Assembly (NCBI GenBank): GCA_008360975.2
Contig: CM039182.1
Span: forward strand, 85,529,405-85,593,404
Length of the DNA: 64,000 nucleotides
Source: Lichenostomus cassidix
Taxonomy: Eukaryota; Chordata; Aves; Passeriformes; Meliphagidae
Direction of reading: 5' to 3'
Numbering within the stretch: position 1 is the stretch's first letter; each line of letters opens with the position of its first letter. The notes under the pieces were generated by a model, which worked only from the letters and a program-made list of their open reading frames with translations, was not told the DNA's origin and ran no database searches. The position numbers and the translations under genes were made by a program. Below are positions 52,393 to 62,184 of the stretch, one piece after another.

Positions 52393-53765
52393 GTTGAACA
52401 CTGCATTTTTTTGATCTTGCAAAGCTTTTAAAAAAGACATGACACTTTTTTCACTGGATTTATTTTTCTTGTTCATAACTCCTAGTGGTAACACTGCTTA
52501 CCTGCAGATAATGTAGAACTGATAGAAGAATGAGGAAAAAAATCAACTTCTTCTTGATGTATATAAGTTTTAATTTTGAGAGAGTGTTATTTTCTGGATA
52601 TATTTTTCTTTATTTTACTGTGACATTGTTTACTTCAAGGAGTTTTTCTTAGCTGGGGTTTTGGAAATGATCCCTCATAATTTGTTTGGAAAAGAGGACT
52701 TGTGAAAGACAAAGGTCACTCTTACAGCAAGTGTCATATATTAGTGGCTGAATGGTATGTTGTTTGTTTTTTTTATTTATATGGGAAAGGTATCAGGTAT
52801 CAAGTAGTTAGGAGATTTACATTGTAACTGTAATAGTATAGCAGGAGATAACATGGTACGGTACAAATGCAGCCCTGTAGTGTCAAAAAATACCTCCAAA
52901 ATCTCAGGTTCCAAAGCTTAATGTACGTACTTGTGACATCTCAGGAAGAAAAGAGGCTGGGTGGGGAGGATAGGGTGCCAAGGAGACAGAAGGGAGAACC
53001 TGCCTGGGTGGAAAGGTAAAGCAAACCACATGTCAGCTTTGGTCAAAACAGAAATAACTGTGAGACTGGGCAGCACAATGTTGTATCTGTTGGTGGGACT
53101 GTAGTACAGAGCTCCTTCAGGGTGTTGCCACCCTGGGAAAGAAAATGTGTGGGTATACCCTGCCTACCTCTTGTAATGTGGTCTGACTCCAGGCAAACCA
53201 GAATGCCTGCCCTACAAAAGGCACAATTATAAAATATCTGAACATTTTTCATCTAATAATAAAAAGCATAATAATTAGATTATTTGCTTCACTATATTGC
53301 ACTTTTATTGAGCATTCTCTGAAAAAAAGCAAAGAGATTCCTGCAGCACTTTGCCATATGAGAATGCTTTACCTTGGAGGTCACTGGGACTGCTGTATAT
53401 TCTAGTGTTAGCAGGCTCAAGCTGTGTTTTTTGCAGAATGTTTTGAAAGATATCAGGAATATTACCCCACTTCTGTGGTTTTAAAAATAAATGTGAAGTC
53501 CTTAGTTACAAAATTTACCATTCTTAGAAATTATGCTTCATTACTTCTTTTGGAAATTAGACTACAGCCTGCAGTAATATTAGCTTGTCTGATTCACTCT
53601 GTTAATGTTTGTATTAATATATTAAAGCAACTCTGTTAATCCCTAGCAACACAACCCAAACTACATGTTTATTATGTATTTTATCCAAGTAGTCTTCCGA
53701 ATGTCAAACTGAGAGCTTTCATTATGATGAAAGTACATTCCTGTTCACCTGAAGTTTAAGAAGAC

Positions 53766-53807
53766 TTAGGACTTGCGTGTTAGGACTTGTGTGTTAGGAT
53801 TTGCACA
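53766..53807. repeat. 14-bp tandem repeat, 3 copies
   Basis: TTAGGACTTGCGTG, TTAGGACTTGTGTG and TTAGGATTTGCACA in tandem. It lies in the likely RPRD1A 3' UTR or the intergenic space. Confidence 0.8.
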
Positions 53808-54520
53808 GACTAATGCTGCTCTCACAAGTCAATGGTAACTCAGTCTGGTACCTCAATGATGACCTAAAATACAGATGTAGGATGCAGTAGCCGGCAGTGC
53901 AGAGGACCATGGAGGACATGGAAATCATACATAGGCTTGGTTGGCCCTCTGCAGAAGAGCCTTTTGAAATGCAAGGAAATAGATCTGTGGGTGTGGGGTT
54001 TTTCAGTGGGAAAATCAGTGAAAACCAGCACGTCTAAAATTTGATGGTTACATTTACAAATATTTAGGCCAGTTCTGCTCATTACATATAATCACAGTGA
54101 CTATTCCTGCAAGTAAAGAAAGCAGACTCAAACATAGTGTCTGAAGTGAAATTTTTTTTCTAATGAATGACCAATTTTGTCTTGGCTCCCATTTCAGTGT
54201 GTCATTTATCTTGATTAAGTAGTAAATCTCTTCCATCGTGTTATTTAGGAATCTAATTCTGATTTCATATTTACAATAGTTAAGAGTATCCTACTAAGCA
54301 TGATGTTTTTGTGGGAATTTGCAAAAGTTCAATAGCACTCATTACTTGTTTGCAACAGAAATAGACTCATTTGTTAAAAGCTAACAAGAAAAGTTTGAAA
54401 TGTAAAGATGTTTCATTATTGTGCTTTTCTGACAGAACCTGTAATCCTTGTGTAATTTATGTCCTCAGAATAACACCTGTATGTACACTCTTTCATATTT
54501 AATAAAACATTGTTGTAAAA

Positions 54521-56800
54521 ACATCTTTGAAAGTTATTGTTCATCTCATGGTGGGAAATGGCTTTCATGTAAACTTGCTCCCTATACTCAGGAGTCAACC
54601 TAAGATCTTATATTGATGTTGCTGAGGAAATGGTTCTTACTAATTTTGAGTTCTATTACTCTCTGTTTCGTGTGACAGTTTTTGGTGAGGAAGCAGTGCA
54701 TTAAAGGATCTGACATCCTATCTCTAGAACTGTAAATTTAGTTGAGCTGGTTAAGACACGCTTGGTAACATTTTCTGTGTGGTATGACACAATTACTGCC
54801 AACGATACACATACCATTGCCACACAGAACTTGTGTGAGCTGGGAAGTAAGTCTCACTCTTATCAAATGCCTCTTTGCCAGGCTGTATGCTTAATGGAGA
54901 CCCTCTTGCTCTTGCTTTACAAAGTCTGGCTGAAGTTCTGCCCTGTCTGAAATCAGTGAGGGCATTTCCTCTCGAGTTGTTCTGGCTCTTCAAACACAAG
55001 CCAGTAATATTGCCTGGCACTGGTTTGGAGGGGAGCTCAGCAAGTCTCTCACAGCCAAGTTACCCCTCAGTGTTTCACCAAGTACAGGAAGGTCACATGT
55101 CCTGAAGGAAAGAGTGCGTGACATGTTTATGTGTGTGATATGTGTCTACATATAAACCTGTGTTGTGTGGGTATGTATATTACATCTGTATTATATATTA
55201 TGCATAGAGATAACATTTATATGTATGTCTCTATGCTTTTCAGTACACTGATTCTGTGAAAGTCCAGCAATAGAAAAAACCCTCTATTAAAGGCTTAGGA
55301 GTAATATTAAAGCGCTGGAGATTATTTCTACCCAGTGTTATGATGAACGCTTGTAAAACAAAGAAAGGCACGTATTGAATGACTTTTTGTCCTTTGTTCC
55401 CAAAATAAAGTCTATCAGCTCACAATAATAATCCCTTTTAACAACACATCTGGACATGTCTGACAACTCTGGTAATTCCAAAGGAAAAAATGTTTGGAGC
55501 ATGACAAGAGTCTGTCTGTGTTAACAAATAGTATGCTGCAATGGTAACCCATGTGACATGCAGAACACCTGTAGCTCGGTCCCTGCCACCCAAAAAACAC
55601 TTGTTTGGAGGCAGGTAGTTTCGAGCAGCTCTCCTGTGAGCCTGTGGATAGATTACCCATTAGCTTTCTCAGCACAGTGGTTGAGCTCCCCCCTTCATGT
55701 CTTTTATCCCTTATCTGTAGTTTTATCCAAAAGGAACGCACTCTTGAGACCACAAGGTGTTGTGTAAGAAGCACTGTAAACAGGGACAACGGGAAATGTG
55801 CTTTGATCTAACAAACACATTAATGCTGGGGCACCTTAAAACACAGCAGATGCCTGTGCTGGTTTCATGTAAGCCTCATGGGAAGCACAGCAGTACCTAA
55901 TGTGTGTATTTTTAATAGGAAAATTTGTTGCAAAATTTGTTCCTTCAAATGCTTTTGTGCAATGCACGTTTTCTGACAACAAAACTAAGTATTTTTCCAG
56001 AGGACTGGATTGTAAATACAGCAACAGGTGAATTAATACCTACACTGGAAAAGGCAACACTCCAAGGTTTGTATTTTGATTAAACAATGGCAGTTCATTT
56101 GATCCTACATGTACATAAGAGACAAAGAGCAGTGAACCCTTCAGTTACTGTGCAAGTGTACAAGAGATATAAAAAGGTTACATGCCAATCTCTGAGACTC
56201 TTAAGTACAGTTTACAACAAACTATTCTCCTCTGCCCTGGACTGCTTCCCAGTCTGCGAAGTTATTTGCTAGTCTATTTCTTAAGCAGTGTTCACTGAGT
56301 CTGAAGGCACTTAAAGGAAGCTATTCATCAAACTAGAAAAAGAAAAAAGGAAAATAGACCTTTAAATCCAAGGATCTAAATGTTTTTAACTAATTGGCTC
56401 TTTGTCAGAGGGGAAGTGTGAAGCACCATTTGCAGAACTATCAGTGCAGTTTATATACAGAACAGGCTATAACCTCAGTCCTGAACAGTGACTTTATACT
56501 GCCCACTCTCATCTCTGTGCCAAACTTAAATGGAAAATCTTTAATCCTGACAATTAAATGATCCTGGTGGGACCATCATCAGCTTCCTTAAAGGATAAAA
56601 CCCAGCTTTTAATTTTGGGCCATCAGAAACTGCAAAACATGTTCAAGATTCCCAAGCATATTGAATTGGCTATCTTCATCTCCCTCCAGCAGACAATCAC
56701 TCCCCTTAGAAACAGAGCTTGCTTCTAAAAAGTATGGCTTATGCTTTCACAAAGTACAGGTTGTTAGCCTGAGTTTTAAAAAAATCACTTTGTTGACTTA
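54521..56800. other. Convergent intergenic space between RPRD1A and C18orf21
   Basis: No gene is recognised. It contains an AATAAA on the + strand (55,404-55,409) and a TG/TA-rich degenerate low-complexity stretch near 55,107-55,220. Overlapping open frames on both strands near 55,415-55,811 have no recognisable similarity. Confidence 0.6.
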
Positions 56801-56817
56801 CTAAAAGTGGAACAATA

Positions 56818-56838
56818 TTTATTGCTGTAATCTTTATT
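56818..56838 (-). terminator. C18orf21: Poly(A) signals of the C18orf21 homologue
   Basis: Two TTTATT motifs on the + strand (56,818-56,823 and 56,833-56,838) are AATAAA on the gene strand. They start about 20 and 35 nt after the stop codon, implying a very short 3' UTR ending near 56,800. Confidence 0.7.
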
Positions 56839-56857
56839 ACTTTGAAATAATATATAA

Positions 56858-57008
56858 CTAAAGTAAAGTCAAGAAGCTTTTGAAATCTGCCTTCTGGCTT
56901 TTCTCTTTTTCTTCTAGGTCAAGCATCCGTTTTAGCTTAGAAAAGTGAAATTTGGAGTTTCTGGGAGTCTTGGAAGCAGAGTTTGTTGCCTGTCCAGATT
57001 CACATGTC
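56858..57008 (-). CDS. C18orf21: C18orf21 coding exon 5 (C-terminus)
   Basis: Starts after a TTTTGTTTTTCAG acceptor and completes Arg172 with the AG of exon 4. It encodes TCESGQATNSASKTPRNSKF then HFSKLKRMLDLEEKEKSQKA and DFKSFLTLL, stop TAG. The final helix-like SKLKRML and DFKSFL segments align with the SQLKMLL and DFRNFL of human. The bird form lacks the last few residues (GGLLK-like tail). Confidence 0.92.
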
Positions 57009-57405
57009 CTGAAAAACAAAAGACTCGAATGTCTTAAAGAGGAGAAATAGGAATTAACACAAAACAACTGTGAAAGCACACATATATAATTTGAGTGAAA
57101 AATAGTCAAAAGAAATAGCGTATATTCCTGTGTAAGTGAGCAGTCAGAAGTATAACTTTGTTATGCAAAATTTAAGACATATTTCAGACTAATGACACAA
57201 ACATAACTGGGCATTCTTTGCACACAGTGGCTTTTCATGAGAATCTGATTTTAAAGGCTGGAAAGTTAAAACTGATCTCCTCAACCTTACCACTGAGAAA
57301 TACCCTTAGTTACCAATTTTAGGTCTATTAAATGACTGATCTGAAATCAACAATATGTAATACACTCTACTTGGCAAAGTGCTGCTTTAAATAGGAAAGA
57401 GTTAC
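57009..57405 (-). other. C18orf21: C18orf21 intron 4
   Basis: A 397-bp phase-2 intron with donor CCAG|GTAACT and acceptor TTTTTCAG on the - strand. No other features. Confidence 0.9.
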
Positions 57406-57614
57406 CTGGAAAGTGATGAGGGACTGTTCCCTTTAGATCCCAGCCTACTGCAGCTTACAGGTGTCATTTTCTTTGCAGACTGAATTTTTATGTCTGGTGT
57501 CTTCAGGTTAGATTTGATACCTGGAGTGCCAGAATTTGGTGTTTTGCTTGCCAGAAAATCCCTGCTTTTACCATAATGTCTTGTTGTTTTGTTGCAAGAT
57601 TTGCAAGTAACCAG
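57406..57614 (-). CDS. C18orf21: C18orf21 coding exon 4 (second zinc knuckle, basic region)
   Basis: Encodes LVTCKSCNKTTRHYGKSRDF, then a Ser/Thr/Pro/Lys-rich stretch with the repeated motif KTP (SNLKTPDIK) and SCSRLGSKGNSPSSLS. CKSC is the second Cys pair of the predicted zinc ribbon. Acceptor TCTCCATAG, donor CCAG|GTAACT. Every feature matches human C18orf21 (LITCKTCNRT, SKGKSP). Confidence 0.93.
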
Positions 57615-59231
57615 CTATGGAGAGAAGAAAGGAAATATCAAGCTGCCTTTCAGTCTTTCCACCTTTGTGTTATAAAGCCAGTAGAAGAATTATCCAAACT
57701 CTTCTCCAAATAGCATGACACAAATTAAATATTTGCTTAAGTAAAACATGAGATACTGAAAAGTAACATACACTTCAGTATTTTAATTCAGGCTTCTTAA
57801 GCCAAACACATCCTTTGGGTTTATCTAGAAATTACTCCAATTTCCTACCAACTAATTTCAGGAGACCTGTACCTGTGAGTGTAATGTGTACAGTGAAATA
57901 CAGAGAACAACCCTGTCAAGACAGAGAGATGAAACAGCACCTGAACTGGGCACATCCTATTTTGAGTGTATAAGATTCACTGAGTATACAAGAGTACCCC
58001 TATACCTTAGGTATTTGGCTAAAAAACATGACATTCTGTGTCATCTAAAGTCATTAGCATATTCTACCCCCAATGGAGTTATATTGCACACTTTTCAGGG
58101 AGACTTGAGATAAAATATTTAACCTACTGAACTCTCAAAACCAGCCATCCATTTAACTAATAACAGCAAGTCTCAGTGAACAAAGACAGGGCTGTGTATT
58201 AGGGCAGAAGTACCTACTACAATAAGGAGGACATTCTAAACAAAGGGCACTTTCTCTTCTCTGTGTACCTCTAGGCTGCAGGGAACTTCAGCAGCACAGT
58301 AAGCTGAGAGGTGCATCAGAACAGATCATGTCATGCATTCAGAGACTGTCAGATATTCCTGATATCCCCTACTGCCATGGCAACTACTCATATTAAAAGA
58401 TATGAGAGTAATACAGCCAGACAACTTTCTGAGGCACCAATTAGACTGACGGAAAAACAGTTACGTGACGCTTCTGCTTAAAAAAACATACTCAAAAGAC
58501 TGTCACAAAAATGTCTAAGCAGTTTTGAAAACATCTACACCAAATCATTCTTCATTTCAAAGTGTGTAAATTTAACTAAATTCAGATTGTTTAGTAAAAA
58601 TTACATTTAGAGATGCTGAAATGAAACGTTTTCATTTAAGTGTTTTGACTCCCTCTAGATATTATTTTGTCAGCCTAATGAATTTAAAAAAAATAGCATT
58701 ACCTTCTAGTGCTCAAGTATTGATGAATTTTTAGTTCTTCTAAATAAAATTCAGGTGGGAAAGAAACTCAGCATCACATGGTGACTTAGCACTGCGTGCA
58801 ATATAAATGGAGGTGACCACTTTACAATGCAGGAATTACTGGATTAATCATAGCTCTTCACAACTAATTTCCATTCCCTGAACTGGATCAGCAGGTAACT
58901 CCAAAAAAATTTAAAGCCCTGAAACAGTCCCTGTATTATATGCCTTTTTATGGCAGAAGCACTCTAAAATCAAGTTATACTTGCTAAGTAAGGTCTCAGA
59001 GGTACAGCTTGTCACACTGTTGCTTGCTTTAATTTCCAACCACACTGGAATCTTCATTTTCACAAGTCTCAGGTATTAGATTACAGGGATCTACATTGCT
59101 AATTTTGAAAGCTGCCAGTTGCTGACAAGCATTTTAAAGACTTAAGACAAGAAGCACTTAAATCATAATCCACAGGACAAATTCAAACTGAACAGAACAC
59201 AAGTACAGCAAACCATAATTACATCCCAAGA

Positions 59232-59260
59232 TCCAGTTTAAACCCAGAGTTTAAACTGGA
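59232..59260. repeat. Perfect inverted repeat, 12-bp arms
   Basis: TCCAGTTTAAAC, loop CCAGA, GTTTAAACTGGA. The arms are exact reverse complements, and a further TTTAAACTG copy follows at about 59,265-59,275. It lies in C18orf21 intron 3. Confidence 0.9.
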
Positions 59261-59456
59261 CCTATTTAAACTGAATTTTAAACTACTCATATGAATGCAT
59301 AGTGTGTTCCTACAAACACTCTCCAGCTACACAGTAAGTCTAAGAGCCCATCATAGTTTCACAGGACACTGCTCTATTCATCAGCTGCGTAAAGAGACAG
59401 TTCTTAACGTACTCTAAACAGTTTTGATCCCAGAAAAATAAAGCAAAGATTTCAGC

Positions 59457-59705
59457 TCACAGAATATCTTGAGTCAGAAGGGACCCACAAGCATCATCAA
59501 AGTCCAACTCCTGGCTCTGCAAAGGACACCCAAGAGTCACACCATGTACCTGAGAGCATTGTCCAAATGCTTCTTGAACTCTGTCAGGCTGTGCTGTGAC
59601 CACTCCCCTGGGGTGCCTGTTCCAGTGCCCAACCACCCTCTGGGGGAAGAACCTTTCCAGATGTCCTTTCCAAAGCTCAGTGTGATCTACAATTTGGGAA
59701 TGAAG
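59457..59705 (-). mobile_element. CR1 LINE 3' fragment with ORF2 end, antisense to +
   Basis: The - strand frame at 59,457-59,708 contains LERFFPQRVVGHWNRHPRGV, the well-known C-terminal block of CR1 ORF2, then the CR1 3' UTR ending 'gactcaagatattctgtgag'. It is inserted in C18orf21 intron 3 in sense with that gene. Same subfamily as the 15,531 and 41,025 copies. Confidence 0.88.
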
Positions 59706-60520
59706 CATCTTATTTTGCTCTGTGAACCAAGAACCTTGATGATATTTCCTCAGTTTAATTTTGTTTTATTGACTGTTAATTTTTGGTTTCACAAAATTTA
59801 CTCCTGAAACCATGAGACTCTCATCCAAGAAAATACTAAGTGTGCCAGCAACTGCTGGGCACAATAGGTGCTTTTCTGTCTCATTTATTACAACACTCAT
59901 TCACATAACATGTTTGAAAAACAGTGCATAGCTTGGCAACAACTAGCCAAATGTATACTATTATTCTTCCAATAGTAATTAAATGTCACATTCATGAGTA
60001 CTTTTAGGAAAAATAACTGAAGCCTCAAGAAAAACATCAACTTGTTGAAATAACCTCTGTGGTTTAGTTTTGAAAGACTTCCTATATAATATTCAGACAA
60101 ATGTAAAAAACTCTCTAAAACACAGGGTAACAATAATCTGATGTAACCATATGTCTAGTCAAATACATTAAGTAAAGCTTGTGTCAAAACATATCTACTC
60201 AGTAACTGATAAAACTGAAACAAAGGTGGTAAGCGAGCTGTTTGTGCAGCTTCTCTGGCATATGGGGTCGTGAGCTTTTTGGAGAGAAAAGCTTATTGGC
60301 CTTGTCACTGTGGTCATGATCTGTCTGCTATGAAGGACAGATTTTAAAAATGCTGTACATTAATAGAAGTCATTCCAAAAAGAAAGAAAGAGTCTTATGC
60401 TCATGAAAAAGAAATGTGTGGGCTCCTCTCCTAAGAGAAAGGTTTGTCTATCTTTTTTTTAATGCCACTTTAATTTAGGTAAATACCATGTACTTGTCAG
60501 TTCCAAATGAATGTCCTTAC

Positions 60521-60720
60521 CAGAATGCTTCTTGACTCCCTGTACTTTCTCAAAAGTTTTGTCTGTTTCATGTTAAGTTTATGGTTCTTTGCCTCTCGTT
60601 TAAGAACTTTCTCTATCTGTGGAGTCACTTTCATCTTTGGTTTCAGGCGCACCCGGTAGCTGTCAGGAACCAGGAACTGAAAGCAGTAAGGACACACCCT
60701 TTCTAATCCATGTTCATTAC
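60521..60720 (-). CDS. C18orf21: C18orf21 coding exon 3 (first zinc knuckle)
   Basis: Begins with the last two bases of Gly36 after the acceptor TTATCTGTAG and encodes NEHGLERVCPYCFQFLVPDS, YRVRLKPKMKVTPQIEKVLK, REAKNHKLNMKQTKLLRKYR and ESRSIL. CPYC is the first Cys pair. Donor CTG|GTAAGG, phase 0 out. The alignment to human (CPYCFQLL, RVRLKPK) is unmistakable. Confidence 0.95.
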
Positions 60721-60804
60721 CTACAGATAAATAAAGGCAAATGGATGAAACAATTATGTTTTTACAAGCAAATTTAAAATGGTGTGTTTCAATTTTAATA
60801 TTAC

Positions 60805-60835
60805 CTAGGTACATGTTCTTACGTTTGCGGTAACG
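60805..60835 (-). CDS. C18orf21: C18orf21 coding exon 2 (31 nt, boundaries uncertain)
   Basis: A micro-exon inferred from a strong acceptor (CTTCCTCTTGTCTTCTAG) and donor (CTAG|GTAATA), 84 bp before exon 3. In the frame of exon 3 it gives RYRKRKNMYLG and yields the expected total protein length. An internal donor (CAAAC|GTAAGA) in the same frame would make it 13 nt. Joined to exon 1 it is out of phase by one base, and an in-frame stop just upstream in the intron prevents simple extension. Confidence 0.55.
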
Positions 60836-61591
60836 CTAGAAGACAAGAGGAAGCTGAGCACAAGTCAGGCTAAGTTTATGCATGGCACAAGTTTATACAA
60901 TATGAAATTGTAGATTTTCCTGAAAAAATGCAATTCCTGGCTAAAAAATTTTAACAGGAGGCTCACAATTCTGCAAGGAGCTCCATGTAGGCACAATATT
61001 CTACTAGATCAGGGACATCAAAGCCTTGTAAAGCTCTTTTCCCATTTTTAGCGTGAGATGACAGGACCTCGGGCTGGGATGAAGAAACGCTTTGAGATAA
61101 ATTTCAGCCCTAATAAGAGTCTAACTCCTGCATCTGCCTCATTAGCAGCTGCTGCTGCCGGAGCTGGACTCGGGCGCCTCTCCCTAAACCCCGAGGAACA
61201 CCTGGCCCTGCTCCCCGGCAATCTCGCCGCTCCTGCCGGCAGCCCCGGAACAGCCCTGCGGGGTGAGTGCAGCGGGAAGGGGAAAACGGAGGAGAAGGGC
61301 GAGCCGACGTTCCCCCTCTCCTGTCCCTCCGCAGCCTCCAGGCGCTGCTCTCCCGCGGCAGGAGCCTCCGCTGGAGCGCACGGGGCTCCCGGCTCGGAGC
61401 CCCTCTCCTCCGGCCGCGGTAGCACCGCCTGTGCCCGGAACCCTTCACTCGCCTCGGGAGTTGCGGAGCCTCCACCTGCGCGGGAGAGAGGGAAAGCGTC
61501 ACGGCGCGGCCGCCGGCACCGGGCGGGGACACCCCGCGCGTCACCGCCTGGCTCTCCCGCCGCCCGTCCCCGCCCCGCCGCGCCTCCTTAC
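60836..61591 (-). other. C18orf21: C18orf21 intron 1
   Basis: A 756-bp intron. The 5' half (61,130-61,591) is CpG-island sequence; the 3' half is AT-rich. The long + strand frame of 369 codons crossing it is a by-product of GC-rich, stop-poor sequence. Confidence 0.75.
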
Positions 61592-61910
61592 AGCAGGAAT
61601 CGCGCCTGTCCCGGGCAGGCCCCCGCCAGCCGCTCCGCCGCCGCCTGCAGCTGCCGCCGCCCCATGGCGCCGAGCGGCCGCCCCGCCGGAAGGGAAGGGC
61701 AGGGACGGGACGGGAAGGCGGGCGATGTGCAGCGCTCGGCCGAGCCCCGGCGGCGCCGCGGCCGCAGCAGCAGGGTACCGGGCTGGGGCGGGCCCGGGCG
61801 AGGGGCAGGGCCGGGCTGGCGCCGGAGGGCGGCGGGACCCCGCCTGTGGGCCCGGGGAGCGGCGGGAGCGGCCGGGGGGAGCCAAGCCCCAAACCCGCCC
61901 TGGGGAGCGC
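61130..61910. promoter_or_regulatory. C18orf21: CpG island promoter of the C18orf21 homologue
   Basis: A dense CpG block flanking exon 1 on both sides. A CCGGAAG ETS-like element is present at 61,686-61,692, about 20 bases upstream of the start codon. No TATA box is evident. The transcription start is probably within about 100 bp above 61,665. Many overlapping open frames on both strands are a GC effect. Confidence 0.85.
61592..61665 (-). CDS. C18orf21: C18orf21 coding exon 1
   Basis: Starts at a strong Kozak context (ggcgccATGG) and encodes MGRRQLQAAAERLAGACPGQ then ARFL and two bases of the next Leu. The donor is CTGCT|GTAAGG, phase 2. The ACPGQARFL block matches the human SCPGQARYL, confirming the frame. 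The frame closes at a TAA directly inside the intron. Confidence 0.88.
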
Positions 61911-61939
61911 CTGGGTCCTCAGCCGTGCGAAAAGTGCTC

Positions 61940-62184
61940 CTCGTACGAAAGGAAACTTTTACCCTAGGGGGAAAAAGCGAGGAAGAACTGCGTTACGTTG
62001 GGGTGAGAGAGCACTGGAACAGGCTGGCCCAGGGAGGGCATGGAATCTCCCTCTCTGGAGACATTCCAGACCCACCTGGATGCATTCCTGTGTCACTCGC
62101 TCCAGGGGACCCTGCCTTGGCAGCGGGGTTGGACTCTATGATCTCCAGAGGCTTTTTAAAACCTTAACTATTCTGTGATTCTGT
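61940..62184 (+). mobile_element. CR1 LINE 3'-end fragment next to C18orf21 promoter
   Basis: Reads 'gagcactggaacaggctggc', then 'ggaatctccctctctggaga' and 'ccttggcagcggggttggac', ending in 'attctgtgattctgt' at about 62,184. This is the CR1 3' end with two octamers. It starts about 275 bp upstream of the C18orf21 ATG and points away from that gene. Confidence 0.88.

Larger units (their letters stand above)
50042..54520 (+). other. RPRD1A: RPRD1A probable 3' UTR
   Basis: AU-rich sequence after the stop with no repeats recognised. Canonical AATAAA motifs at 52,387-52,392 (followed within 25 bases by a T-rich stretch) and 54,501-54,506 are plausible poly(A) signals; another lies at 55,404-55,409. 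The true end cannot be chosen from sequence alone. A 106-codon frame at 50,920-51,240 has no similarity I recognise and is not called a gene. Confidence 0.5.
57615..60520 (-). other. C18orf21: C18orf21 intron 3
   Basis: A 2.9-kb phase-0 intron separating the two Cys pairs of the zinc ribbon. It contains a perfect 12-bp inverted repeat (59,232-59,260) and a CR1 fragment (about 59,457-59,705), in the same strand sense as the gene. Nothing else recognised. Confidence 0.9.
56858..61665 (-). other. C18orf21: C18orf21 homologue (RMP24), coding span
   Basis: Homologue of the human UPF0711 protein C18orf21, recently described as an RNase MRP-specific subunit, RMP24 (recalled, not checked). RNase MRP cleaves pre-rRNA in the nucleolus. 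Exons on the - strand are 61592-61665, 60805-60835, 60521-60720, 57406-57614 and 56858-57008, about 221 codons against 220 in human. CPYC (exon 3) and CKSC (exon 4) make a four-cysteine zinc ribbon like that of Rpp21/Snm1. The basic Ser/Thr/Pro-rich middle and the C-terminal KLKRMLDLEE / DFKSFL motif match the human protein. The five pieces sum to 665 nt, which is not a multiple of three: exon 1 ends in phase 2 but exon 2 needs phase 0. One boundary is therefore uncertain or one base is missing. The gene converges on RPRD1A, as in mammals. Confidence 0.9.

Noticed and set aside
55415..55811. Overlapping 124-, 69- and 68-codon frames in the convergent intergenic region
   Set aside because: No similarity recognised, no splice or promoter signals, and frames on both strands overlap.
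61110..61892. 260-codon open frame on the - strand overlapping C18orf21 exon 1
   Set aside because: It reads exon 1 out of the frame that matches human C18orf21. It is a GC-rich shadow.
61058..62167. 369-codon open frame on the + strand across the C18orf21 promoter
   Set aside because: It lies in a CpG island where stop codons are rare, is low-complexity Pro/Arg/Ala/Gly in all frames, and runs into a CR1 element. No recognised domain; several equally long shadow frames on both strands.
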